Shown here piece after piece: positions 27,524 through 36,505 of a DNA stretch of 64,000 nucleotides; position 1 is the first letter of the stretch, and the number at the start of each line of letters is the position of its first letter. The translations under genes and the position numbers were made by a program. This DNA is from CAVQEK01 sp964596645 (GTDB taxonomy: Bacteria; Bacteroidota; Bacteroidia; Cytophagales; Cyclobacteriaceae). Location: contig CAZQVB010000014.1 of assembly GCA_964596645.1 (NCBI GenBank), positions 48,772 through 112,771 on the forward strand, written 5' to 3'. The notes beneath the pieces are model-generated. The model was not told the DNA's origin, made no database searches, and was given only the letters and a program-made list of their open reading frames with translations.

Positions 27524-29593
27524 CTATTGAGGATAAATCGGCAAAAAGCTGTATTCCCGGCCGTAGTACAGCATTTGTTCGAGAAAATCTTCAGGATATT
27601 CGATGTGCACATCCGCTATGCTGTCGCCCTCAATCACAGTATAGAGCCTTGGCTGAATGAAGCCTGAATAAGGAGCGGCATTCATCTTTTCATAGCGCTT
27701 TTTCACTTCTGCCATCATGTCCTGGTCGGCCTGCACACCGTAGTTTTCTATCAGGTTTTTGGCGGCTTCAAAGTCGCCCTGAGACTTGATACGCTGCACT
27801 TCGCGCAGCAGTTGGCCAAATAGCTCGCGCAGTTTGTCATAATCATTGATCACGAAATACGTGTTGCCATTTTCTACTACTTTCTCTATTACATTATTTT
27901 CCCGACCGTGTTCATACACCCAGGAACTGATCATTTGGCGGTTGCGCATGTGTGCCTGCTCTATGTTGGCGCCGGCCTCCAGCCGCCTCAGTTGTAGCTG
28001 CAGGCCATTGGTGATGTAGGTGTCATATTCTGCTTTTCCTACTTCAGTGGTGGGTATAATGCCGATGTCCACCAGCTTTTGGTCAGTGATGAAGTAGAGT
28101 GACACCAGATCGGCCCGGGCTTCTTCCATGGCAGAGCTGTAGTTTTTTAGCGTTTCGCTGGGATTGGCTACACCTTCTTCCAGTTGGCCGCTGGCATGGC
28201 CGATCACCTCGTGTAGCGCTGTGTGAATGTTACCTGCCAATGTGCTGTGCTCACGCACACGGTTTTTTACATCCTCTTTCAGATAAAACTCATCGACCGT
28301 GCCACCGCTGGAGGCCTGGTTGTAAGCATTTTTAATGTTGCCCAACGATACCGATTTTGAGCCATGCTGTGCGCGTATCCAGTCGGAGTTGGGCAGGTTT
28401 ATACCGATGGGTGTGCCAGGCGCAGTACGCCCCGCTTCCACTACCACATTGATTACCTTGTACGACACACCAGCCACTTTTTCTTTCTTGTGCTCATCCA
28501 TGATGGGTGAATTCGTCTCAAACCACTGCGCATTGTGGGCCAGCGACGCCATACGTCTGCTGGCTTCGAAGTCTTTGATCGACACCACCGCTTCCCACGA
28601 TGCTTTGAAACCCAGCGGGTCGTCGTATACTTCTATGAAGCCATTCACATTGTCTACCACGCTATTGGTGTCGGCCACCCAGGCGATGCTGTAGTCGTCA
28701 AACTGCTGTAGTGAACCGGTTTCGTAAAATTTTACGAGTTCTTCAATTGCCACACGTTGGGCGTCGTTTTCTGCCACACCTATGGCTTTGTTCAGCCAGT
28801 ACACGATGCGCTCAATGGCTTCGGTGTACAAGCCCCCAACTTTATACACCTCCTCACGTATCTCATTTTCTTTTTTTACCAGTTTGCTGTTGAGGCCATA
28901 CATCACCGGCGTATCGTCGTTGGGGTCTTTGATTTCTTGATAAAAGCGACTGGCTTCGGCCTGGCTCACATTTTCGTACAGATTAGTGGCCGAGGTACGC
29001 AAGAGATCCACGCCATCGGCCGTGTTCACGCTTTTGCTGTCGATGGCAGGGTCTGCCATTGCCGGCCACAGTGCCGACACAAGCTGATCTTTGGAGCCAA
29101 AGGCAGCAATGGGCAAGTGATCTTCGGGGGTATTTTGTACCAGTGTTTTGAAATACTCTTCGGTAAATTCTGGCAGTATCTTATTTCTGTTCTGTGCGTG
29201 ATGCAGTCCGTTGTTGCCAAAAACCAGCTTTGCATAGGTCAGGAAGGCCGAATCCTCCGCATTATCCTGCGGTATTTGATGGTTCAATATGCCCTCCAGC
29301 GTATGGCGCACGGCCAGGTTGTGCTTATAGTTCTGATCCCAAAAAATGTCGCGGCCGCTCAGCGCTGCTTCGTACAGGTAGTAGGCCAATTTTTTCTGCT
29401 GCAGCGAAAGGCTGTCGAAGCCGGGCACCTGGTATCGCAGTATTTGCAGATCGCCAAAGCGCTCGACTTTATGTTCAAAATCTACTGGTGATGATGCGGT
29501 GTGGCTGGCATTTTCCTGCGTGTGTGTGTCGCACGATGCCAGCAGCGCCAACAGGCAGGCGCCAAGCCAGAGGTTAGCAATATTGCGTTGCAT
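27524..29593 (-). CDS. Dipeptidyl peptidase III (family M49), lipoprotein
   Basis: Zinc metallopeptidase that removes dipeptides from peptide N-termini. 689 residues with a lipobox LLASC (Cys21), so membrane-anchored facing the periplasm or surface, unlike the cytosolic eukaryotic enzyme. The M49 motif HEVIGH supplies His461, Glu462 and His466, and MEEARADL gives the third zinc ligand Glu490. The bacterial motif has one residue fewer than the eukaryotic HELLGH-type six-residue spacing usually cited as HEXXGH, and fits that form. It is followed by a perfect hairpin. Its products could be taken up as dipeptides; no transporter is adjacent. Confidence 0.93.
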   Translation of the reverse strand: MQRNIANLWLGACLLALLASCDTHTQENASHTASSPVDFEHKVERFGDLQILRYQVPGFDSLSLQQKKLAYYLYEAALSGRDIFWDQNYKHNLAVRHTLEGILNHQIPQDNAEDSAFLTYAKLVFGNNGLHHAQNRNKILPEFTEEYFKTLVQNTPEDHLPIAAFGSKDQLVSALWPAMADPAIDSKSVNTADGVDLLRTSATNLYENVSQAEASRFYQEIKDPNDDTPVMYGLNSKLVKKENEIREEVYKVGGLYTEAIERIVYWLNKAIGVAENDAQRVAIEELVKFYETGSLQQFDDYSIAWVADTNSVVDNVNGFIEVYDDPLGFKASWEAVVSIKDFEASRRMASLAHNAQWFETNSPIMDEHKKEKVAGVSYKVINVVVEAGRTAPGTPIGINLPNSDWIRAQHGSKSVSLGNIKNAYNQASSGGTVDEFYLKEDVKNRVREHSTLAGNIHTALHEVIGHASGQLEEGVANPSETLKNYSSAMEEARADLVSLYFITDQKLVDIGIIPTTEVGKAEYDTYITNGLQLQLRRLEAGANIEQAHMRNRQMISSWVYEHGRENNVIEKVVENGNTYFVINDYDKLRELFGQLLREVQRIKSQGDFEAAKNLIENYGVQADQDMMAEVKKRYEKMNAAPYSGFIQPRLYTVIEGDSIADVHIEYPEDFLEQMLYYGREYSFLPIYPQ

Positions 29594-29726
29594 AGTTTTA
29601 CAGTATTAGAAAGAAATATTCAGTTAGAGGCTTCGAAATTAGCAGGACAGGACATTTTATGAAAGTGGGCCTTCACATTATTGGCACATCCTGGTGGATG
29701 ACAGGCGCTGTGCTCCTCTCAATTTT

Positions 29727-32087
29727 CTAACGATTGCCGTCGGAAGTGGAAACGGAGTATGGGGCATCTTCCGGCTCTACGCCACGCTTGCGATTGGGCT
29801 TGTTGTCCATATCGAAATACAAGCGGCCTCCGTTGGCGATGTCGCTGTGGCTTATCCAGTTTTTCTCATGGTTGTTGCCGTTCAGTTCTACACTCTCTAC
29901 AAATACATTGCTGGCGTTGTTGTCAGGCGCTTCTATCACAAATTTCTTCCCGTTTTCCAGGTTCAGCGTTATTTTGTTGAAGAGGGGTGAGCCCAGCGCA
30001 TAATCGTTGGCGCCAGGGCATACGGGGTAGAAGCCCATGGCGCTGAACACGTACCAGGCCGACATCTGACCGTTGTCCTCATCGCCACAGTAGCCATCGG
30101 GCGTGGCTTTGTATAGTTTGTCCATAATGGTGCGTACCCGCTTCTGCGTTTTCCAGGGCTGTCCGGCATAGTTGTATAGATACGGCACATGCTGCACTGG
30201 CTGGTTTCCGTGGGCGTACTGGCCCATATCGCCCAGCACCATTTCGGTCATTTCGTGTATCACTTTGCCATAGGTGCCTACCTTAAACTCGGGGGGAGTG
30301 GTGAACACATCGTCCAGCTTTTTCACAAAGGCATCGCGGCCACCCATCAGCCCGATCAGTCCGTCTATGTCATGAAATACCGACCAGGAGTAGTGCCAGG
30401 CATTGCCCTCGGTATAGGGCCCTCCCCACTCGATGGGGTCGAAAGGAGTAAGCCATTCTCCCTGAGCATTTTTTCCCCGCATAAAGTTGGTGGCGGGATC
30501 AAACACATTTTGGTAATTCATGGCTTTGGCCCGGAAGAGGTCCACATCGTCAGTTTTGCCCATCGACTTGGCCATTTGCCAAATGCAAAAATCGTCGTAG
30601 GCATATTCCAGTGTTTTGGCGGTAGCTTCTTTCACTTCGGGGTAGGGCACATAGCCCAGGTCGTTGTAGTACTTGAGTCCGTCGCGGCCGGGGGCGTACT
30701 TTGGGGGTATCACAAAGGCATCTTTCTTCATTGCCTGATAGGCCAGGTCTACATCAAAGTCGCGTATTCCTTTCATATAAGCGTCGGCAAATAAAGACGC
30801 CGCATGTGTGCCGATCATCACCTTGCGATATCCCGGGCTGGGCCAGGTGGGCAGCCAGCCACCTTCTTTATAGGCATTGACCAGCCCTTGCATGATCTGG
30901 GCATTTTGCTCGGGGTACATGATGGTGAGAAAGGGAAATACTGCCCGAAACGTGTCCCAAAAGCCATTGTCGGTGTACATGTAGCCGTCGTGCACCCGGT
31001 CGTCGTAGGGGCTGTAGTGCACCATTTTGCCTGTCTCGTCGTATTCGTAAAATATGCGCGGGAACAGCAGCATTCTGTACAGGCCGGTGTAGAAGTTGGT
31101 TTTCTGGTCGGCCGTGCCGCCTTCCACCTCTATTCTGTTCATTTCCAGGTTCCACTGCTGCAGCGCCCTTATTTTCAGTTGGTCAAAAGAAAACTTTTCG
31201 ATCTCCGCATTGAAGTTGAGTATGGCCTGCTTCACAGAAATAAAAGAAGTAGCAATGCGGGCATGCACGGCTTCATTGCGCTCGGTGGCAAAGCGTATGG
31301 CTATGCCGGCATGGTCGCCGGAGGTTTCTCTGCTCATGGCTTTCAGCGAATCGTTGTTGAAGGTGGTGTAGCTGAGAAACTCTTTATCAAATTCTACCAC
31401 AAAGTACAGGGCAAAATTTTTCGGCACAGCGCCACTGTGGTTTTGTACATAGCCTATGATGCGGCGCTGCTGCGGTATCAGCCTTAAGAAGCTGCCGCCG
31501 GGCAACCCGTCGAAGATGATGTAGGAAAAATTCGATTCAGGATAGGTAAACTTCATGATGCCGCCTCGCGTGCTGGGCACCATTTCGGCCTTTACATTGT
31601 ACCGGTCCAGCATCACCTGATAGTAGTATGGAGTAGCCACCTCGTTCACGTGGTTGAATGGTGAGGCCCGTCGCTCGCCGTCCACGACCAGTTCGCCAAC
31701 CACGGGCATCAGGCTGAAGGCGCCATAGTCGCCCATCCAGGGGCTGGGTTGGTGCGTGCAGCGAAAGCCCTGAATGCTTTTGTCGTCGTACTTATATAGC
31801 CAGCGGTCGTCTGCGTTGCCGGTCTGCGCTGTCCAGAAATTCATGCCCCAGGGCATGGCCACGGCAGGGTAGGTGTTGCCGTTGGAAAGCTCAAAGCTGG
31901 ACTCCGTGCCAATAAGCGGATTGACAAATTTGACCAGGTTGGCCTGATCGGAAGGCGTGGTAGAGAGGTCTTTGAAGCTGCAAGAAGCTATGCCTGTGAT
32001 TGTTATATACAACATCAACAGACTTAGTATTTTGTAAGAAGAGTGGTGTGGGTGCAATGTGAAGCAATTCAATAACCTTCTCGCCAT
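29727..32087 (-). CDS. GH92 family alpha-1,2-mannosidase, lipoprotein
   Basis: Calcium-dependent exo-alpha-mannosidase acting on mannose-containing glycans such as N-glycans or fungal mannan. 786 residues. The N-terminus runs through KILSLLMLYITITGIASC, with the lipidation cysteine about residue 36. The start at 32087 is the first ATG and a shorter start at about residue 25 is possible. Family motifs are FVNPLIGTE, GNTYPAVAMPWGMNFW near the N-terminus, YTDNGFWDTFRAVFPFL, and the C-terminal GDEDNGQMSAWYVFSAMGFYPVCPG, which contains the general-acid region. No SusCD pair is beside it. Confidence 0.95.
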   Translation of the reverse strand: MARRLLNCFTLHPHHSSYKILSLLMLYITITGIASCSFKDLSTTPSDQANLVKFVNPLIGTESSFELSNGNTYPAVAMPWGMNFWTAQTGNADDRWLYKYDDKSIQGFRCTHQPSPWMGDYGAFSLMPVVGELVVDGERRASPFNHVNEVATPYYYQVMLDRYNVKAEMVPSTRGGIMKFTYPESNFSYIIFDGLPGGSFLRLIPQQRRIIGYVQNHSGAVPKNFALYFVVEFDKEFLSYTTFNNDSLKAMSRETSGDHAGIAIRFATERNEAVHARIATSFISVKQAILNFNAEIEKFSFDQLKIRALQQWNLEMNRIEVEGGTADQKTNFYTGLYRMLLFPRIFYEYDETGKMVHYSPYDDRVHDGYMYTDNGFWDTFRAVFPFLTIMYPEQNAQIMQGLVNAYKEGGWLPTWPSPGYRKVMIGTHAASLFADAYMKGIRDFDVDLAYQAMKKDAFVIPPKYAPGRDGLKYYNDLGYVPYPEVKEATAKTLEYAYDDFCIWQMAKSMGKTDDVDLFRAKAMNYQNVFDPATNFMRGKNAQGEWLTPFDPIEWGGPYTEGNAWHYSWSVFHDIDGLIGLMGGRDAFVKKLDDVFTTPPEFKVGTYGKVIHEMTEMVLGDMGQYAHGNQPVQHVPYLYNYAGQPWKTQKRVRTIMDKLYKATPDGYCGDEDNGQMSAWYVFSAMGFYPVCPGANDYALGSPLFNKITLNLENGKKFVIEAPDNNASNVFVESVELNGNNHEKNWISHSDIANGGRLYFDMDNKPNRKRGVEPEDAPYSVSTSDGNR

Positions 32088-32262
32088 GGTGCCGCAACTA
32101 TATTTTTTCCTCAGAAACGAAATTTAGAGCTTTTAAAGATAAACCCTCCTATTTTTTTCGAACCCATTCAAACGTTTCCTACCGGGTTGTGTCTATACGT
32201 AAACGCGACTCAATCCATTTTTTGTTTACCGTATACCAACATCGACCAAACAACTATTATAA

Positions 32263-32499
32263 ATGATTGCCAAGATCATCTCTTATTTCGTTCTGCTTGG
32301 TTGCTTCTATTTTTATTGCACCGACGATGAGAAGGCTTCTTCCTTTCCAGAGCAGGCATCTATTCACTACAGTAACAAAAACCTGCCACACGGCAGCTAC
32401 CTTGCCGTGCCGGCCGATACCCTAATCATAAGCGCAGGAAATGATGATGTGGCGCACAAATTTGGCGTGGCCAATTATAAGGGGACATTTTTTCGATGA
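32263..32499 (+). CDS. Possible small secreted protein, 78 aa
   Basis: Uncertain gene. It opens MIAKIISYFVLLGCFYFYCTDD, a plausible signal or lipoprotein leader, followed by a short polar stretch and a stop at 32497-32499, before fadD. No family recognised. It may be a genuine small lipoprotein or a remnant of a longer gene; frame and codon use are compatible with coding but the length gives little power. Confidence 0.35.
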   Translation: MIAKIISYFVLLGCFYFYCTDDEKASSFPEQASIHYSNKNLPHGSYLAVPADTLIISAGNDDVAHKFGVANYKGTFFR

Positions 32500-32611
32500 T
32501 TGTACCATAGGCCAGCCCAGGCACTAATTGCGCAGAAGCCTCTTGCTAATATCACAAAAAATAGTCTATTTGGGCATGAATGAAGGGCGCTTACCAAAAA
32601 CTCTAACCACC

Positions 32612-34297
32612 ATGCAAGACTATCCCTGGTTTAAAAATTACCCGCAAGGCATACCGCAAGAAATTGATCCCGACAAGTTTGCTTCCATACCCGATTTGTT
32701 GGATCGCTCCATAGGAAAGTATGGGGAAAGAACAGCATACATCAGTATGGGCAAATCGATTTCTTTTAATGAATTCGACAAGCTTTCGGCCACTTTTGCG
32801 GCTTTTCTTCAGCAAGAGCTCAAGTTGAAAAAAGGAGACCGCATTGCCGTGCAAATGCCCAACCTGCTGCAATGGCCGGTGGCTGTTTTTGGTGCGGTAC
32901 GCGCTGGGCTCATTGTGGTAAACACCAACCCTTTGTATACTGCCCGTGAGATGGAGCATCAATTTAAGGATACCGGTGCCAAAGCCATAGTGATATTGGC
33001 CAACTTCGCGCACAACCTCGAGAAAATCATAAAAAACACCGACATAGAGCATGTCATCATTACGGAGATTGGGGATATGCTCGGAGGCATAAAGAAGCAT
33101 CTGGTCAACTTTGTAGTGAGCAATGTGAAGAAAATGGTGCCCTCGTACCACATCGACAATGCCATAAGTTTTAACGAGGCACTTTCAAAAGGTAAGTCGC
33201 ACACTTTCGTAAAGCCGGATATTAAGAATACGGATATCGCCTTTTTACAGTATACCGGAGGCACCACAGGCACATCAAAAGGCGCCATGCTCACCCATCG
33301 CAACATAGTGGCCAATATGGAGATGATATCGGCCTGGATGATCCCCAAGCTGAAAGAAGGTGTGGAAACCGTAGTTACCGCACTGCCCATGTACCACATA
33401 TTCGCACTCACGGTCAATTGCCTGGTGATGCTGCGCATAGGTGCGGTCAATATTTTGATCACAAACCCGCGCGATATGCCGGCTTTCATCAAAACACTGA
33501 AAAAATACAAATTCAGTGTCATCACCGGCGTGAACACACTATTCAATGGATTGCTCAATCAGAAAGATTTTGCCTCCATCGACTTCACCGAGATGAAGGT
33601 GGCAGTAGCGGGCGGCATGTCTGTGCAGGACAGTGTGGCCGAGCGTTGGAAAAAAGTGACCGGCGTCCCCATCAGCGAAGGGTACGGACTTACCGAAACT
33701 TCTCCCGTACTCACCTGCAACCCCATCGATGGCAATGAGCGCATCGGCTCCATAGGCATGCCTGTGCCCAGTACCGACATAAAAATAATGGACGAAGAAG
33801 GCAATGAAGTTGCCATGGGACAACCCGGCGAAATATACGCCAAAGGCCCACAGGTGATGAAGGGCTACTGGGAAAAGGATGAAGAAACCGCCAACGTATT
33901 CAGCGGGGAATATTTCAAAACCGGCGACATTGGTGTAGGCAATGAAGACGGCTACTTTAAAATAGTAGACCGCAAAAAGGAAATGATCAATGTGTCGGGC
34001 TTCAACGTGTACCCCAATGAAATAGAAAATGTAGTGGCTTCGCATCCGAAAGTGCTGGAGGTGGGCGCCATCGGTGTGCCCGATCCGCGGTCGACGGAGA
34101 AGGTGAAAATATTTGTGGTGAAAAAAGAGGAGTCGCTTACGCAAGAGGAGCTGCTTGCTTTTTGCAAAGAAAACCTCACCGCATACAAAGTGCCTAAAGC
34201 CATCGAGTTTCGCAGTGAACTTCCTAAATCCAACGTCGGTAAAATATTGCGCCGCCTGCTGAAGGAAGAAGAGGAAAAAAAGGCTACCACTACCTGA
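32612..34297 (+). CDS. fadD: Long-chain fatty acid-CoA ligase
   Basis: Activates fatty acids to acyl-CoA with ATP through an acyl-adenylate; membrane-associated cytoplasmic. Start at ATG 32612 (MQDYPWFKNYPQGIPQEIDPDKF) aligns with the usual FadD opening. Starts at 32528 (TTG) or 32576 (ATG) would add an atypical leader. 561 residues. AMP-binding motifs are YTGGTTGTSKGAMLTH (P-loop), GYGLTETSP, YFKTGDIG, and the C-terminal KILRRLLKEE with the catalytic lysine (NVGKILRR). No other beta-oxidation genes are close by. A terminator follows 24 bases after the stop. Confidence 0.93.
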   Translation: MQDYPWFKNYPQGIPQEIDPDKFASIPDLLDRSIGKYGERTAYISMGKSISFNEFDKLSATFAAFLQQELKLKKGDRIAVQMPNLLQWPVAVFGAVRAGLIVVNTNPLYTAREMEHQFKDTGAKAIVILANFAHNLEKIIKNTDIEHVIITEIGDMLGGIKKHLVNFVVSNVKKMVPSYHIDNAISFNEALSKGKSHTFVKPDIKNTDIAFLQYTGGTTGTSKGAMLTHRNIVANMEMISAWMIPKLKEGVETVVTALPMYHIFALTVNCLVMLRIGAVNILITNPRDMPAFIKTLKKYKFSVITGVNTLFNGLLNQKDFASIDFTEMKVAVAGGMSVQDSVAERWKKVTGVPISEGYGLTETSPVLTCNPIDGNERIGSIGMPVPSTDIKIMDEEGNEVAMGQPGEIYAKGPQVMKGYWEKDEETANVFSGEYFKTGDIGVGNEDGYFKIVDRKKEMINVSGFNVYPNEIENVVASHPKVLEVGAIGVPDPRSTEKVKIFVVKKEESLTQEELLAFCKENLTAYKVPKAIEFRSELPKSNVGKILRRLLKEEEEKKATTT

Positions 34298-34320
34298 TAC
34301 GGTAGCCATGCCCCCATTAT

Positions 34321-34344
34321 AAAAACCGGCGATTGCCGGTTTTT
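34321..34344. terminator. Intrinsic terminator after fadD
   Basis: AAAAACCGGC (34321-34330), loop GATT, GCCGGTTTTT (34335-34344). A compact 10-bp stem with A and T tracts, able to work in both directions. Its loop contains the TTG that fits as -33 element of the next gene. Confidence 0.88.
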
Positions 34345-34362
34345 GCATTTCTACTAGTTTTG
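34333..34362 (+). promoter_or_regulatory. Bacteroidota-type promoter (TTG-N19-TAGTTTTG)
   Basis: TTG at 34333-34335, 19 bases, then TAGTTTTG at 34355-34362: an exact match to the Bacteroidota -33/-7 consensus and spacing. Transcription would begin near 34369, giving a leader of about 15 bases before the ATG at 34384. The -33 element is inside the fadD terminator. Confidence 0.6.
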
Positions 34363-34383
34363 CAACTAAAATAGCAGTGCCGC

Positions 34384-35421
34384 ATGTCTGACTTTCGGGC
34401 TTCTCTCCGCAGGAAAAACGCCATTTTCTTTTTCATAGATGTGGTGATGATGGTGCTGCTCGCCCTGAACCTCACACTGATCATCTTCGATTGGCTGTTT
34501 GGGCTGCAGCTTATCAATGATTTTCTGGCCACTCAGCTACCCACATTCCATCTCTGGTACAGCACACACATACACGCCCACTTTTTTGAGATAGACCTGG
34601 TCTTTGTATCCATCTTTCTGATTGAGTTTTTTTTCAGTTGGGCCATAGCGGTATGGCAAAAGGTGTATCACCGTTGGTTTTTTTATCCTTTTTTGCACTG
34701 GTACGACCTCATCGGCTGCATTCCGCTCAACGCCTTTCGCTTTGTGCGCATCTTCAGGCTATTTTCTATACTGCTGCGCCTGCACAAGCTGAAGATCATC
34801 AACATACGCCAATTATATATGTATCGCATTATGCGCATATACTATAATGTGCTCGTGGAAGAAATTTCTGATCGTGTAGTGATCAAGATTATAGACGGGG
34901 TACAAGACGAAATACGCGGTGGTGGCCCAGTGGTGGAAGACATCATCGAAAATGTGCTGAAACCAAAGCAAGATATCATCTCCACCTGGCTGTCGCACCG
35001 GCTGAAAACAGCCGCCGCAGTAAACTACGCCCACCATCGCGACGACATAAAAGCGTATATAGATGCCGCCATAGCCGGAGCCATACGCAAAGATGGCAAA
35101 ATAGAGGCTATAGAACAGGTGCCATTTATGGGCAAAGTAATTTCAGGCACCATACAGTCTTCCATTAGCGATATCGTCTATCACATCATCGACTCTGCCA
35201 TGCATGACCTGGCCTCCGATCGAAACAAGGTGCTCGTAAATGAAGTGACAAACATTGTGTTCGATGCCATAGAGCAAAAAGAGCAAGATGTGCAATTGCA
35301 GGAAATAGCGATCGATACTTTTATACGAACACTGGACATAATAAAGGCGCAGGTAGGCGTGAAGAAGTGGAAAACGAGATATGACACCACCATACCTGAC
35401 GCAGCAAAGCGGGATAGTTAG
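34384..35421 (+). CDS. Voltage-sensor-like membrane protein without pore domain
   Basis: 345 residues, family not certain. Four N-terminal membrane segments: about 14-36, 67-90, 97-115 and 117-135. The second carries Glu81, the third Asp108, and the fourth has arginines at 119, 122, 125 and 132 (FRFVRIFRLFSILLRLHK), three of them spaced every third residue as in an S4 voltage sensor. There is no pore helix or selectivity filter after it. Instead comes a soluble, helical, charged region of about 195 residues (coiled-coil-like, many Ile/Asp/Glu). It could be a voltage-sensor-only protein, a regulator, or a decayed ion channel relative. It is transcribed alone from its own promoter. Confidence 0.7.
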   Translation: MSDFRASLRRKNAIFFFIDVVMMVLLALNLTLIIFDWLFGLQLINDFLATQLPTFHLWYSTHIHAHFFEIDLVFVSIFLIEFFFSWAIAVWQKVYHRWFFYPFLHWYDLIGCIPLNAFRFVRIFRLFSILLRLHKLKIINIRQLYMYRIMRIYYNVLVEEISDRVVIKIIDGVQDEIRGGGPVVEDIIENVLKPKQDIISTWLSHRLKTAAAVNYAHHRDDIKAYIDAAIAGAIRKDGKIEAIEQVPFMGKVISGTIQSSISDIVYHIIDSAMHDLASDRNKVLVNEVTNIVFDAIEQKEQDVQLQEIAIDTFIRTLDIIKAQVGVKKWKTRYDTTIPDAAKRDS

Positions 35422-35498
35422 GGCCAGCGAGCGCGTATAGAGCAAAACAATGCACACAAATAAATTGTAATATTGCTGTAAAATGAGAAGGAGCGACC

Positions 35499-36494
35499 AT
35501 GTTGGCTACAGATGATTTAGAAAGAATTGGTTTTTTGGATGTTCCCATTGATCCATCCATTAATCTTGAATCGGAAATTAACCGGCTGAAAACAGAGAAG
35601 AGGGCCATTATTCTAGGGCATTTTTACATCACGCCCGATCTCCAGGAAATTTCTGACTTTATAGGCGACAGCCTGGCCTTGGCCCAGAAAGCCGAGAAGA
35701 CGGATGCGGAGATCATTGTTTTTCTTGGCGTACACTTCATGGCTGAGACGGCCAAAATCCTTAATCCTGATAAAAAAGTGCTCATTCCCGACCTCAAGGC
35801 GGGTTGCTCTCTGGCAGAATCGGCTCCGGCCGATGTCTTCAGAAACTTTAAAGCCCGCTACCCGGAGCACAAGGTCATTTCATACATCAATTGCACGGCA
35901 GAAATTAAAGCACTGTCCGATGTCATTTGTACCTCTTCCAATGCGAAGGCCATTGTCAATAGTTTTCCGGAAGATGAAAAGCTGATCTTTGCCCCTGACA
36001 AAAATTTGGGCAATTACATCAACAGTGTCACCGGTCGCAATATGGTGCTGTACGATGGCGCCTGCATGGTGCATGAGGCATATTCCCTGGAAAAAATACT
36101 GGCCTTGAAAGAGCAATATCCCGATGCGGAGTTTATAGCACACCCGGAGTGCGAAAAACCTGTGTTGATCGCAGCCGATTTTGTAGGATCTACCACGGCC
36201 TTACTCAAATATACCCAGCAGAGCGCGGCCAGGCGATTTATCGTAGCCACAGAGAGCGGCATACTTCATCAAATGAAGAAAAACGATCCCGACAAAATTT
36301 ACATACCGGCTCCCTCTGTTGATAGCACATGCGGCTGCAACGACTGTGCTTTCATGAAGCTGAATACCATGGAAAAGCTGTACAATTGTTTGTATTATGA
36401 AAAGCCGGAAGTGCAACTGCCGGCTCAGCTCATAGAGCAGGCGCGCCTGCCCATCATGCGTATGCTGGAGTTGTCAAAAAACCTGGGCAATTAA
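35499..36494 (+). CDS. nadA: Quinolinate synthase NadA
   Basis: Condenses iminoaspartate with dihydroxyacetone phosphate to quinolinate in de novo NAD synthesis; contains an oxygen-sensitive [4Fe-4S] cluster. 331 residues. Cysteines in the expected places are LKAGCSLAES, AHPECEKPV and TCGCNDCAFMKLNTMEKLY (cluster ligands), with GHFYITPDLQEISDFIGDSL at the substrate site. A strong AAGGAG lies five bases upstream of the ATG. nadB begins 11 bases after the stop, so the two enzymes, which share an unstable intermediate, are co-translated. Confidence 0.97.
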   Translation: MLATDDLERIGFLDVPIDPSINLESEINRLKTEKRAIILGHFYITPDLQEISDFIGDSLALAQKAEKTDAEIIVFLGVHFMAETAKILNPDKKVLIPDLKAGCSLAESAPADVFRNFKARYPEHKVISYINCTAEIKALSDVICTSSNAKAIVNSFPEDEKLIFAPDKNLGNYINSVTGRNMVLYDGACMVHEAYSLEKILALKEQYPDAEFIAHPECEKPVLIAADFVGSTTALLKYTQQSAARRFIVATESGILHQMKKNDPDKIYIPAPSVDSTCGCNDCAFMKLNTMEKLYNCLYYEKPEVQLPAQLIEQARLPIMRMLELSKNLGN

Positions 36495-36505
36495 TTTTTT
36501 TACCC

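Noticed and set aside
30189..31487. Two long plus-strand open frames
   Set aside because: Antisense to the GH92 gene; composition rich in His, Val and Gly as expected for shadow frames.
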